Assembly (NCBI GenBank): GCA_024235875.1
Contig: JACKLP010000004.1
Span: 197,322 to 261,321, forward strand
Length of the DNA: 64,000 nucleotides
Direction: 5' to 3'
DNA from: Burkholderiaceae bacterium
GTDB taxonomy: Bacteria > Pseudomonadota > Gammaproteobacteria > Burkholderiales > Burkholderiaceae_E
Positions 50,029 to 58,875 of the stretch are shown piece after piece; the first letter of the stretch is position 1; the number at the start of each line of letters is the position of its first letter. The notes beneath the pieces are model-generated. The model was not told where the DNA came from. It did not search any database and saw only the letters and a list, made by a program, of their open reading frames with translations. The position numbers and the translations under genes were made by a program.

Positions 50029-50744
50029 GTCGGTTCTCCCTGGGCCTCGGTATCGGGCTCGTTCTCGGCGCGCTCGAACGCGCCGGTGAGCGCATCGGCC
50101 CCGGCGGCACCGCTGACGCCGATCCGGTTGTTGACGATGAAGAAGGGCACGCCACTGATGCCCAGCTTGCGTGCGCGGATGTCGGCATGCACTACGCGCT
50201 GGTGCGTGTCGGCGTTGTCCAGCGCATCGGCGATTCTCTCCTCGTCGAGGCCGGCCTCGCGCGCGAGCGCGGCCAGGGTGTTGCGATCGGCGAGATCGCG
50301 GCCTTCGATGAAGTAGGCGCGAAACAGCGCCTCGGCCATGGCGTCCTGCAGGCCGGCATCGAAGGCGGCGCCCAGCAGCGCGTGCGGCCGCACCGTGCTG
50401 GGCTGGCGCGTGATCGCCTCGATGTTCAGCGACAGTCCGACCTGGTCGGCGGCACGACGCACATTGGTGTAGATCCTGGCGGGGTCGCTGGTGCCGAACT
50501 TCGAGGCCAGGTACTCGGCGCGCGAGATGCCTTCGTCGGGCATGTCGGGATTGAGCTGGAACGGATGCCAGGTGATGTCGGGCGCCGGTGCCTCGGGGTG
50601 GGCCTCGCGCCAGCGCGCGAGCGCTTGCTCGAGCTGGCGCTTGCCGACGAAGCACCAGGGGCAGACGACATCGGAGATGACGTCGATCTTCAGTGCAGCA
50701 GGAGCGTCGTGGGCGGCGTCGTTGCCGGGCTCGTTCGTCGACAT
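50025..50744 (-). CDS. DsbA-family oxidoreductase (FrnE-like)
   Basis: 239 residues with the thioredoxin-fold motif CPWC in ISDVVCPWCFVGKRQLEQAL near residue 32 and the cis-Pro loop GISGVPFFIVNN near 199. It has no signal peptide, so cytoplasmic; family members are FrnE-like disulfide or glutathione-dependent oxidoreductases. AGAGGAAAG precedes the ATG at 50744. The amidase gene is translationally coupled downstream. The riboswitch and TonB receptor gene diverge from it. Confidence 0.88.
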   Translation of the reverse strand: MSTNEPGNDAAHDAPAALKIDVISDVVCPWCFVGKRQLEQALARWREAHPEAPAPDITWHPFQLNPDMPDEGISRAEYLASKFGTSDPARIYTNVRRAADQVGLSLNIEAITRQPSTVRPHALLGAAFDAGLQDAMAEALFRAYFIEGRDLADRNTLAALAREAGLDEERIADALDNADTHQRVVHADIRARKLGISGVPFFIVNNRIGVSGAAGADALTGAFERAENEPDTEAQGEPT

Positions 50745-50854
50745 GGAACTTTCCTCTCGTCGATGCGGTCCAACAGGCATTATGGGTCGGAATGCGACGC
50801 GCTGCCGGTCGCACGCCGGCAAGGCCCGCGTCCGTAGGCTAAGATCGAGGCGGT

Positions 50855-50967
50855 AACGCTAGGGGTCCCGGAGAAATCCGCCGTCTTTTGCAGGCGGTCC
50901 GCGCGAGCGGACGGGTGAGAAAGACCCTTGGAACCTGAACGAGTTAAGACTTGCGCAGGGAAGCGTT
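50855..50967 (+). ncRNA. TPP riboswitch (thi-box)
   Basis: The conserved THI-element pieces occur in order: P1 arms AACGCT (50855-50860) and AGCGTT (50962-50967), AGGGGT at 50861, a variable stem, GGGTGAGAAAGACCC near 50914-50928 (usual CTGAGA becomes GTGAGA), GAACCTGAACGAGTTAAG and TGCGCAGGGAA. It binds thiamin pyrophosphate and controls the TonB receptor gene starting at 51100. Confidence 0.92.
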
Positions 50968-51099
50968 GCAGGTGCGTCCGCTCGGATACCGGTTCGCCAA
51001 GGCGTCCTTCCGTCCATTGGGGTGAAGCCAGCCCACGATGCCGGGTCCGAATCGAGCAGCCACCTGTCGCCGACCTGCGATCGACGAGGAGCGATCGCG

Positions 51100-53355
51100 A
51101 TGAATACCCTTTGGAATTGTCCGGCCGCCAGGCTGCCCGGCGACTGGCCGCGCCCAGGCGCGGACCGGGGCGCCCGTCCGCTCGGCTGGGGGGGCGCCGG
51201 CATCGCGCTGGTGCTGGCGGCACTCGGCGTGTCGCAGGTGCAGGCACAGGCCCGTACCGAGGCGACGGCCACCCTGGCGCCGGTCGAGGTCCGTGCGGCG
51301 GGTAGCGGACCGGCCGGACGTCGCAGCGAGGTCGGTGGCCTGAGCGTGGCGCCGCTGGCCGAGACACCGCAAAGCGTCACGGTGATCGACTCGGCGACGA
51401 TCGCCGAGCGCGGCGTCACCACGCTCTCGGGGGCCATTCGCGGCCAGAGCGCCGTCGACGATTTCTACAACACGACCGGCTATGTCGAGAGCGTCCAGGT
51501 TCGCGGCTTCGTGCTCGACAATGCGCGCAACTTCCGTCGCGACGGCCTGCCGATGTCGAATCATGCGCCGGCCGCGATGGAGAATCGCGAGCGCATCGAG
51601 GTGCTGCAGGGCATCTCGGGTATCCAGGCCGGCACGTCGGCGCCCGGGGGCCTGATCAACTACGTGCTCAAGCGACCGACGCTCCAGCCCTTGCGCGTGT
51701 TCGGCCTCGACGTCTCCGAACGCGGGTCGACCCGCGTCCATGCCGACCTGGGTGGGCGCGCCGGGCCGGCCGGTATCGGCTACCGGATCAACCTGGCGAC
51801 CGAGCGCCTGCATCCGCATGCCCGCGATGCCGACGGGCGCCGTCATTTCGCCAGCGGCTTCTTCGACTGGCGCCCGACGCGAACGACCAAGCTCGAAGCC
51901 GAATTCGAGGTTCACGACTTCCGTCAGCCCAGCGTCCCGGGCTTCGGTCTGCTCGACGTCGATGGCGACGGCGCCGCCGAGACCCTCGCCGGTCCCTGGG
52001 ATCCGCGCCTGAACCTGGGTTCCCAGCCGTGGTCGCAGCCCTTCGAGAGCCTGGCCACGGCCGGCTCGCTGCGCTTCCAGCAGGTGATCTCGGCGGCCTG
52101 GTCATGGGGCCTGCGGGTGGGCTGGCAACGCATCAAGACCAATGACCGGATCGCGTTCCCCGATGGTTGCAGCTCGGCGGCCAACTATGTCTATCCGGGC
52201 TTCTGCGGAAACGGCGACTTCGACCTCTACGACTTCCGCAGCGAGAATGAAAAGCGCTCGACGCGCGTCATCGACGCCTTCGCGGTCGGCGATCTATCGG
52301 TGGGCGGCACCCGGCACGAGCTCAAGTTCGGTGTGACCCGCCGACGCTATGCCGAGGGCTTCGACGCGCTGCAGGCATACAACTGGGCGGGCACCTCGAA
52401 CCTGTTCAACCCGGTCGCGGTGCCGGCCGCGCCGACGCCTGGCGTGGCCAACACCCTGCTCGAGGAACGCACGCTCGAGATCTACGCGCATGATGCGATC
52501 CGCATCGGCGAGCGCTGGTCGCTGTGGCTGGGCGCGCGCCACACCCGGCTCGAGCGCGCCAGCCGACGCACGGATGGCACCGAGGCCGTTTCCTACCGGC
52601 AAGGCTTCACGACGCCCTGGGGCGCGGTGGGGTTCAAGCCCTGGCGGGGCGGCTTCGTCTATGCCTCGGCGGGCAGCGGTGTCGAGACCGAGGCGGTGCC
52701 GAACCAGCCGCTCGTTTTCACGAACTACGGCCAGGCGCTGGCGGCATTGCGCAGCACCCAGGTCGAGGTCGGGCTGCGCCAGACGATCGGTCGCGGCCTG
52801 GCGAGCGCGACCCTGTTCCAGATCGAGAAGCCCTCGGCTGGCGACGTGAGCGTCGCTGGCGGCATGCTGACCCGGGTCGCGGACGGGCGCGAAGTGCGTC
52901 ATCGCGGCCTGTCGCTCGGCTACGAGGGGCGACCGCACGCCTCGCTGTCGGTCGCGGCCCAACTGACCTTCCTCGATACCGAGATCACGCGCAGCCAGGA
53001 TGCCACCGAGCTCGGCCGGCGCTCGCCGAATACCGCGCCGGTGTCGCTGAGTGCGCGCGCCGCCTGGCGGGTTCCCGGCGTCGGCGGGCTGACCTGGACC
53101 AACCAGGTGGTCTGGTCGGGTCGCAAGTGGGTCACGGCCGATGGCAGCGTGCGCCTGCCCGCCTACTGGCAGCTCGACACGGCACTGGCCTATGTCCACA
53201 AGCTGCGCGGCACGACCCTGACCTGGCGGGTCGGCATCGACAACCTCACGGATCGACACTACTGGCGTGATGCGCCGACGCAGTACTGGGGCGGGGTGTA
53301 TCTGTTCGCGGCTCTGCCGCGGACGTATCGGGCGAGCCTGCAGGCGAGCTTCTAG
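51100..53355 (+). CDS. TonB-dependent receptor, probably thiamin uptake
   Basis: 751 residues. A long signal peptide ends VQAQA near residue 50. The plug domain has LAETPQSVTVIDSATIAERG near 87 and GISGIQAGTSAPGGLINYVLKRP near 170; the barrel ends in QASF with a terminal Phe. The sequence type is that of TonB-dependent siderophore receptors, but the TPP riboswitch upstream strongly implies import of thiamin or a derivative. GAGGAG precedes the ATG at 51100. The 3' end overlaps the convergent glycosyltransferase by 110 bp. Confidence 0.9.
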   Translation: MNTLWNCPAARLPGDWPRPGADRGARPLGWGGAGIALVLAALGVSQVQAQARTEATATLAPVEVRAAGSGPAGRRSEVGGLSVAPLAETPQSVTVIDSATIAERGVTTLSGAIRGQSAVDDFYNTTGYVESVQVRGFVLDNARNFRRDGLPMSNHAPAAMENRERIEVLQGISGIQAGTSAPGGLINYVLKRPTLQPLRVFGLDVSERGSTRVHADLGGRAGPAGIGYRINLATERLHPHARDADGRRHFASGFFDWRPTRTTKLEAEFEVHDFRQPSVPGFGLLDVDGDGAAETLAGPWDPRLNLGSQPWSQPFESLATAGSLRFQQVISAAWSWGLRVGWQRIKTNDRIAFPDGCSSAANYVYPGFCGNGDFDLYDFRSENEKRSTRVIDAFAVGDLSVGGTRHELKFGVTRRRYAEGFDALQAYNWAGTSNLFNPVAVPAAPTPGVANTLLEERTLEIYAHDAIRIGERWSLWLGARHTRLERASRRTDGTEAVSYRQGFTTPWGAVGFKPWRGGFVYASAGSGVETEAVPNQPLVFTNYGQALAALRSTQVEVGLRQTIGRGLASATLFQIEKPSAGDVSVAGGMLTRVADGREVRHRGLSLGYEGRPHASLSVAAQLTFLDTEITRSQDATELGRRSPNTAPVSLSARAAWRVPGVGGLTWTNQVVWSGRKWVTADGSVRLPAYWQLDTALAYVHKLRGTTLTWRVGIDNLTDRHYWRDAPTQYWGGVYLFAALPRTYRASLQASF

Positions 53356-54352
53356 CGCCGTCGGGCGGCGCGATGTCCCGCGCTGCGTCGGGCGTCGTCG
53401 TCCGACCGGAATCGCCGACGACTCGCTTCAAGCGGCGCAGGCTGTTCCATGCGGCGGCCGGCGTCAACGCCAGCGCGGCGGCCAGTGCCAGCAGGTCCAC
53501 GCGTCGGGGCCGCTGTCGCCAGGCCAGGTGCAGGCAACGCGCGGCGGCTCGGTAGTCGCCCGCGTGAAAGAAGTTGCCCGCGTAGTGGCGTGAGGCTTCG
53601 AAGCGCGAATCGCGCACCATGGCGCGGGCGTCGGCGGGCGGCAGCAGGGGCTCGAGCTTCTCCAGGCACGCGAGCTCGGCGGCCAGCATCCTGCCTTCGT
53701 TGCTCGACTGGTTGGACCCGTGCCGGCGCACCAGCACCACGATATCCTTCACCACGTCGATTCGACCCCGGGTCGCGACCCGGACCCACATGTTCCAGTC
53801 ATCGACGCCGTTGATCGCCGGGTCCTCGTCGAACGGCCCCACATCGAGCAGCACCTGGCGACGCAGCAGCGCGGAACTGCAGATCACGAAATTGCGTCGG
53901 ACGATCTCATGCAACAGGTCGCCCTCGAGGTCGGTGCTGACCGCATGCGGTTCGATCGCGTCCGCAAGGTCCTCGCGGCGAGCGATGGCGCCCCAGCCGT
54001 GGACCAGCACGGTGTCGGGGTTCGCGAACAGCGCGATCTGTCGCTCGAGTTTGTCCGGGAGCCAGACGTCGTCCTGGTCGCAGAACGCGACCAGGTCGCC
54101 GCGGCATTGCGCGACCCCGTAGTTGCGAGCCGATGCAACGCCGCCATTGGCCTTGGAGAAGACCTTCACGCGGGGATCCGCCAGATAGTCTCGAGCGATC
54201 GCCGCCGATGCGTCGGGCGAGCCGTCGTCGATCACGATCAGCTCGAGTTCGCGGTAACTCTGGTCGAGCACCGCCTCGATCGACGGTCGTAGAAAGCGTT
54301 CGCCGCCGTACACGGGCATGACCACGCTCACCGTCAATCGTTCATTCGGCAT
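53246..54352 (-). CDS. Glycosyltransferase family 2
   Basis: 368 residues. GT-A fold motifs: VSVVMPVYGGERFLRPSIEAV near residue 7, LIVIDDGSPDAS near 39, GGVASARNYGV near 70, and the metal-binding DQDDVWLPDK near 90. GVDDWNMWVRVA near 185 is the distal acidic motif. The last 36 residues, Thr/Ser/Pro-rich, are encoded antisense to the end of the TonB receptor gene. It probably adds sugar to an envelope glycan. Acceptor unknown. Confidence 0.9.
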   Translation of the reverse strand: MPNERLTVSVVMPVYGGERFLRPSIEAVLDQSYRELELIVIDDGSPDASAAIARDYLADPRVKVFSKANGGVASARNYGVAQCRGDLVAFCDQDDVWLPDKLERQIALFANPDTVLVHGWGAIARREDLADAIEPHAVSTDLEGDLLHEIVRRNFVICSSALLRRQVLLDVGPFDEDPAINGVDDWNMWVRVATRGRIDVVKDIVVLVRRHGSNQSSNEGRMLAAELACLEKLEPLLPPADARAMVRDSRFEASRHYAGNFFHAGDYRAAARCLHLAWRQRPRRVDLLALAAALALTPAAAWNSLRRLKRVVGDSGRTTTPDAARDIAPPDGARSSPAGSPDTSAAEPRTDTPRPSTASAHHASSVDP

Positions 54353-54529
54353 TGTCTGGTTCTCACGGGAATCGTCCCGCCATCAGTAGGCCATGGCCCG
54401 CCGACATCGTCGCACGTGCCTGCAAGCGACCGCGTGAGAAAAGCCACAAGCCGACGATGTCGCGTCGCGGGCTGCCCCAGCCGTGTCCGCGGTTCGAGGT
54501 CGTAGAATGCGCTGTCTGGAGGAAGACCG

Positions 54530-56035
54530 ATGAATCCCACGAGTCCCGAGGCCGGCACCGGCGCCGCGCCCTGGCGCAGAGACGCCGGCTCGCTGGCGGC
54601 CGCGATCCGCCACGGCGAGTTCTCTGCGCGCGAAGCGCTCGAGAGTTGTATCGCGCGGATGCAAGTGGTCAATCCGGTGCTCAATGCCGTGGTCTGCGAT
54701 CTCTCGAGCGAAGCGCGAGCCAGCGCCGACGCCGCCGACGCGGCACTGCGTCGTGGCGAGCAGGTCGGGCCCTTGCACGGCGTTCCCGTCACCGTGAAGG
54801 TCAACGTCGACCAGCGTGGCTGTGCCACGACCAACGGGGTCGTCGCCTATCGCGACACGATCGCGCCCGACGACAGCCCGGTCGTCGCGAATCTGCGCCG
54901 GGCCGGCGCCGTGATCTTCGGTCGTACCAATACGCCGGCGTTCTCGTGGCGCTGGTTCACCGACAATGCGCTGCACGGCCGCACGCTCAATCCCTGGTCG
55001 GCCGCGATCACGCCCGGTGGCTCGAGCGGCGGCGCCGCGGCGGCGGTCGCCGCCGGCATCGGACCGATCGCGCATGGCAACGACATCGGCGGCTCGGTCC
55101 GGTATCCCGCGTACGCCTGTGGCGTGGTCGGCCTGCGCCCGGGCTTCGGGCGCGTGCCCGCATACAACCCGAGTGCCGCAGGCGAGCGCGCGTTGACGGC
55201 GCAGATCATGTCGGTGCAGGGGCCCCTGACCCGCAGCGTCGCCGACGCCCGCCTGGCGCTGGCCGCGATGGCGCAGGCCGACTGGCGCAATCCCTGGTGG
55301 ACGCCAGCCCCCCTCGAGGGGCCGGCGCCCGCACGACCGATTCGCGTGGCCGTCTGTACGGACATCGAGGGCTTCGCGGTTCACCCTTCGGTCGCCGCGG
55401 CGGTGCAACGTGCGGCCGACTGGCTCGCGCAGGCCGGTTTCGCGGTCGAACGCGCGAGCCCCCCGCGCTTTGCAGAGACGGCGGCGCTGTGGGGCACGAT
55501 GTTGATGTCGGATGCGGCCGATTCGATGCTGCCCGCCATCGAGCGCGATGGCGACGAGCAGATCCGCGAGAGCGTGCGTTCCACGCTCGTTCATGTCGCC
55601 ATGACCGACATGGCGGGTCTGCGAGATGCACTGGTGCGGCGCACCACGATCCTGCGCGAGTGGGGCGGTTTCTTGGAGCGCTATCCGATCGTCCTGATGC
55701 CGGTCTCGTTCGAGCCACCTTTTCGCCAGGACCAGGACTTGCGAGGTCCGGAGCGCATGGGCGAGCTCTTGCGCGCGCAGGCGCCCATGTTGGTCCCGGC
55801 CGTGTTGGGGCTTCCCGGTCTTTCCGTGCCCGTCGATACGCTCGATTCCGCCGGCTATGCAGGGGCACTCGGTGCCGACGAAGCGACTCGCGGTACGATC
55901 TCGGCGGTTCCGATCGGGGTGCAATTGATCGCTTCGCGTTTTCGCGAGGACCTGTGCCTGCGGGCCGGCGAGGCGATCGAGGCGCGTGCCGGGCGGTTCA
56001 CACCGATCGATCCTTTCGACCCACCCGTTTCCTGA
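54530..56035 (+). CDS. Amidase signature family protein (copy 2)
   Basis: 501 residues, a paralogue of the amidase at 48586-50028. Lys in VTVKVNVDQRG near residue 90 and Ser residues in TPGGSSGGAAAAVAAG and GNDIGGSVRYPAYA near 165-190 complete the triad. Both copies share GRTNTP, IMSVQGP and FREDLCL. GGAGG lies upstream of the ATG at 54530. A GST gene follows 22 bp later. Substrate unknown. Confidence 0.9.
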   Translation: MNPTSPEAGTGAAPWRRDAGSLAAAIRHGEFSAREALESCIARMQVVNPVLNAVVCDLSSEARASADAADAALRRGEQVGPLHGVPVTVKVNVDQRGCATTNGVVAYRDTIAPDDSPVVANLRRAGAVIFGRTNTPAFSWRWFTDNALHGRTLNPWSAAITPGGSSGGAAAAVAAGIGPIAHGNDIGGSVRYPAYACGVVGLRPGFGRVPAYNPSAAGERALTAQIMSVQGPLTRSVADARLALAAMAQADWRNPWWTPAPLEGPAPARPIRVAVCTDIEGFAVHPSVAAAVQRAADWLAQAGFAVERASPPRFAETAALWGTMLMSDAADSMLPAIERDGDEQIRESVRSTLVHVAMTDMAGLRDALVRRTTILREWGGFLERYPIVLMPVSFEPPFRQDQDLRGPERMGELLRAQAPMLVPAVLGLPGLSVPVDTLDSAGYAGALGADEATRGTISAVPIGVQLIASRFREDLCLRAGEAIEARAGRFTPIDPFDPPVS

Positions 56036-56057
56036 GCCTTGCCGGCCGGAGTCCATC

Positions 56058-56666
56058 ATGCAGATCCTCTACTCGCCGCTGTCGCCCTTCGTGCGCAAAT
56101 GCCTGGTCACCGCGATCGAGCTGGGGCTCGGTGATCGAATCGAGCGTGTGCCGGTGACGGTCACCCCGATCACCCGGGTCCAGGAAGTCGTCAGTCGCAA
56201 TCCGGTGGGCAAGATTCCCGCCCTGATCACCGACGATGGCCAGACGCTCTACGACAGTGCCGTGATCTGCGAGTACCTCGATTCCCTCGGTGGTGGCCGG
56301 CTGATTCCGGCCAGCGGCAATGCGCGCTGGCAGCGTCTCACCGAGCAGGCACTGGCCGACGGGCTGATGGACGCCGCCGTATTGCTGCGCTACGAGACCG
56401 CCTTGCGTCCCGAGAGCTGTCGCTGGCCCGAATGGGTCGGCGGGCAGACGGCGAAGATCGTGGGTTCACTCGATGCGATGGAGGCCGCGGCGGCATCCTA
56501 TGGCGAGCGCATCGACATCGGCACGATCAGCGCGGGCTGCGCCCTCGGCTACCTGGACCTGCGCTTTCCGGTCCTGGGCTGGCGTGAGGCCCGTCCGGTA
56601 CTCGCGAAATGGTTCGACGGCTTCGTGCAACGCGATTCGATGCAGGCCACCCGGGCCGAGGTCTGA
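56058..56666 (+). CDS. Glutathione S-transferase family protein
   Basis: 202 residues. The thioredoxin-fold N-terminus MQILYSPLSPFVRKCLVTAIELG and NPVGKIPALITDDGQTLYDSAVICEYLD near 55-80 (with the cis-Pro and the glutathione-binding Asp-Ser) mark a GST. The C-terminal helical domain follows. It is probably in an operon with the amidase and the MipA-like gene. Its function could be glutathione conjugation or reduction of a xenobiotic. Confidence 0.9.
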   Translation: MQILYSPLSPFVRKCLVTAIELGLGDRIERVPVTVTPITRVQEVVSRNPVGKIPALITDDGQTLYDSAVICEYLDSLGGGRLIPASGNARWQRLTEQALADGLMDAAVLLRYETALRPESCRWPEWVGGQTAKIVGSLDAMEAAAASYGERIDIGTISAGCALGYLDLRFPVLGWREARPVLAKWFDGFVQRDSMQATRAEV

Positions 56667-56677
56667 GCGCGAGCCGC

Positions 56678-57553
56678 GTGCAGCCGTCGAGGCCCTTCCC
56701 GGCTCGCGTCGTGCCGGGCGCGCGCTGCGCCACGTGGGCGTTCGCGACGGTGGTCGCGCTGGCATGCGCGCCAGGCGCGGTGGCGCAGGATCGTCCGCTT
56801 TGGGAGGCCGGCGTGGGTGTCGTGGCCGGCGCGTTCGAGCACTATCCGGCCTCAGGCTCCAACCAGGGGCGTGCACTCGTCTATCCGTGGCTGGTCTATC
56901 GCGGCGACATCCTTCGGGTCCGGGATGGGCGCGTGCACGCGCGACTGTTCAACAGCGAGCGCTGGCATGTCGATGTCGGTTTCGACGGCGCGGTCTCCGC
57001 TCGGTCGGCCGACATTCCGGCTCGGGCCGGCATGCCCGATCTGGGCTACCTGCTCGAGGCCGGCCCGCGGATACGCTACCGGATCAACGACCTCGGGGAC
57101 CGGCGGCAACGCTGGCTCGCGAGCCTGAGCCTTCGCGGCGCACTCTCCGTGGGAAGCGGCACCCAGGCCCGGGGCGCGGTGCTGGCTCCCAGCCTGGACT
57201 ATCGTCGAAGTGGGCTGGCGCAGGGACGCCTGGGCTACAGCGCGTCGCTGTCGGTGCGCATCGGCTCGCGCCGCTACATGGACTACTACTACGGCGTGGC
57301 GCCGGCCTACGCGATCGCCGGTCGGCCCGGCTACGATGCGCGGGCGGGATATCTCGGCAGCCGCCTGTCGACCTTTGCCGCCTATCGCCTCGATCGTGCC
57401 TGGACGGTCTTCGGTTTCGCCCAGCTCGCGAGCTATGCCGGTGCCGCGAACGAGAGCAGTCCGTTGTTCAGGCGTCGGTGGGGCTATCAGGCCGGCATCG
57501 GTTTTGCGTATCGCTTCGGCGAGTCGGGCACCCGGGTGAACGTGCCCGACTAG
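56678..57553 (+). CDS. MipA/OmpV-family outer-membrane protein
   Basis: 291 residues. The signal peptide ends in PGAVAQ, and the mature protein starts DRPLWEAGVGVVAGAFEHYPAS, typical of MipA/OmpV. YRRSGLAQGRLGY and GYDARAGYLGSRL are beta-strand-like, with LSTFAAYRLDRAWTVFGFAQL later. It ends with a positive/Asp tail rather than Phe. GTG at 56678 is the best start; 11 bp separate it from the GST stop. Function in this family is envelope-related and ill-defined. Confidence 0.82.
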   Translation: MQPSRPFPARVVPGARCATWAFATVVALACAPGAVAQDRPLWEAGVGVVAGAFEHYPASGSNQGRALVYPWLVYRGDILRVRDGRVHARLFNSERWHVDVGFDGAVSARSADIPARAGMPDLGYLLEAGPRIRYRINDLGDRRQRWLASLSLRGALSVGSGTQARGAVLAPSLDYRRSGLAQGRLGYSASLSVRIGSRRYMDYYYGVAPAYAIAGRPGYDARAGYLGSRLSTFAAYRLDRAWTVFGFAQLASYAGAANESSPLFRRRWGYQAGIGFAYRFGESGTRVNVPD

Positions 57554-57597
57554 CGTCGCTGGTCGCCCGCCGTGCCGCCGTGCCGCGGGAGAGGGCC

Positions 57598-58092
57598 TCA
57601 TCGCCCGGCGCCCTCGCGCGCGATCTCGTCGAGCATCCGGGTGATCCGCGCCAGCGCCTCGCGCGATGCGGCCGACCCGCCCGGACCCGGCGCGCGGTAG
57701 GCCACATAGACCACACCCGGCTCGGCTTCGGTCTCGTAGACGGCGATCGCGTAGGGGCAGAACACCGCATTGTGCGGGTCGGCCTCCATCATGCGGCGCG
57801 ACTCGGTCGCGCTGCAAAACTCGATCGTGCGGGCGTCCCGGTAGATCTTTCGGCTCGAGCCGACGTCGCCGCCGGTGCGCGCGAGCATCTTGCCGATGTA
57901 GGAGATACCGTTGATCTTCAGCCCCCGGTTGGTCACCGCGAGCTTGGTGTCCTCGAACACGTCGACGAAGGCCGCGTCGCTGCGATAGCGAATGGGCTGC
58001 CCGTCCGCTCGCGTCTCGGCGAGTGCGAACCGCGCCTGGAACAACGCGAGTGCGCTCAGCAGCAGGACCAGGATGCGTTCGATCGATCTCAT
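57598..58092 (-). CDS. DUF302 domain protein, exported
   Basis: 164 residues. N-terminal signal MRSIERILVLLLSALALFQARFALA, then a DUF302-like fold: AVTNRGLKINGISYIGKML near residue 52, IEFCSATESRRMMEADPHNAVFCPYAIAVYE near 92-122, with two Cys that could form a disulfide. DUF302 proteins are small alpha/beta proteins of unknown role. It is the last gene of the minus-strand cluster, 33 bp after the methyltransferase. Confidence 0.8.
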   Translation of the reverse strand: MRSIERILVLLLSALALFQARFALAETRADGQPIRYRSDAAFVDVFEDTKLAVTNRGLKINGISYIGKMLARTGGDVGSSRKIYRDARTIEFCSATESRRMMEADPHNAVFCPYAIAVYETEAEPGVVYVAYRAPGPGGSAASREALARITRMLDEIAREGAGR

Positions 58093-58125
58093 CGGTGACC
58101 TCCGTGGCCGGGCCGGCGTGCGCCG

Positions 58126-58875
58126 TCAGACGCGATGGCCCCGCAACAATACATTGGCGAACAGCGTGCCTTCGCTCATGTCGCGTGGTGCTTCGACCTC
58201 GAGCCCGAGCCGTGTCAGCAAGCTTACCCATTGCGCGGCACTGCGGCTCCAGAATCGCCCGCGCCCGCCGCGCAGGCGGGTGATCAGCCAGTCGTTGGCC
58301 AGCGTATAGCGAAAGCGCCAGCCGCGCGCGGCATCGCCGACGCGAAGCAGCAGCCGGCCCCCGGGCTCGAGCGCCGCGATCGCGTTCGTGAGGACCGCTT
58401 CCTGGTCCTCGTGGGGGATGTAGTGCAGGACGTCGAGGATCGTGACCACCGAGCATGCCTTCGGCGACACGTTGCGGATGTCTTCGCATCGCAGGGCGAA
58501 GCGGTCGCTCGCGCCCGAATGCCGCAGCGCGACCTCGCCGGCCGCGATCGCATCGGCACGCAAATCGAACGCTTCGCCGCTGATCCCGCGCGGCGGCCGC
58601 GCCCAGTCGGCTGGCCAGCAGCCGGCCGCCGCCGGGGTATCGATCGTTGCCAGCAGGGCTTCGAGCACGCCCTGGCCGCACCCGAGGTCGAGCAGCCGAT
58701 CGCCGCTGCGAAGCATGCCCTCGCGCAGCATCGCCGCGAAGACGGGATCGCCGCCGAGCTTGCCCCGGGCAAAGAAGTAGGGCGTGCGTCCCGCCGGACG
58801 ATAGGCATCGGCCGTCAGGCCGACTAGACGCGTGAAGACGGCGCCCGAGCTGTTCTTCATGATTCGCTCAGCCAT
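58126..58875 (-). CDS. SAM-dependent methyltransferase
   Basis: 249 residues, class I methyltransferase. Motif I LLDLGCGQGVLEALLA near residue 61; motif IV region VTILDVLHYIPHEDQEA near 140; GGRLLLRVGD near 172. The first ATG (58875) overlaps the deacetylase stop; an ATG five codons in (58860) is possible. It is embedded in the acyl-ACP type cluster. The substrate is unknown. Confidence 0.85.
   Translation of the reverse strand: MAERIMKNSSGAVFTRLVGLTADAYRPAGRTPYFFARGKLGGDPVFAAMLREGMLRSGDRLLDLGCGQGVLEALLATIDTPAAAGCWPADWARPPRGISGEAFDLRADAIAAGEVALRHSGASDRFALRCEDIRNVSPKACSVVTILDVLHYIPHEDQEAVLTNAIAALEPGGRLLLRVGDAARGWRFRYTLANDWLITRLRGGRGRFWSRSAAQWVSLLTRLGLEVEAPRDMSEGTLFANVLLRGHRV

Noticed and set aside
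48586..50814. 742-residue amidase fusion
   Set aside because: The N-terminal part is the DsbA-like gene read in another frame; the TTG at 50028 has a Shine-Dalgarno.
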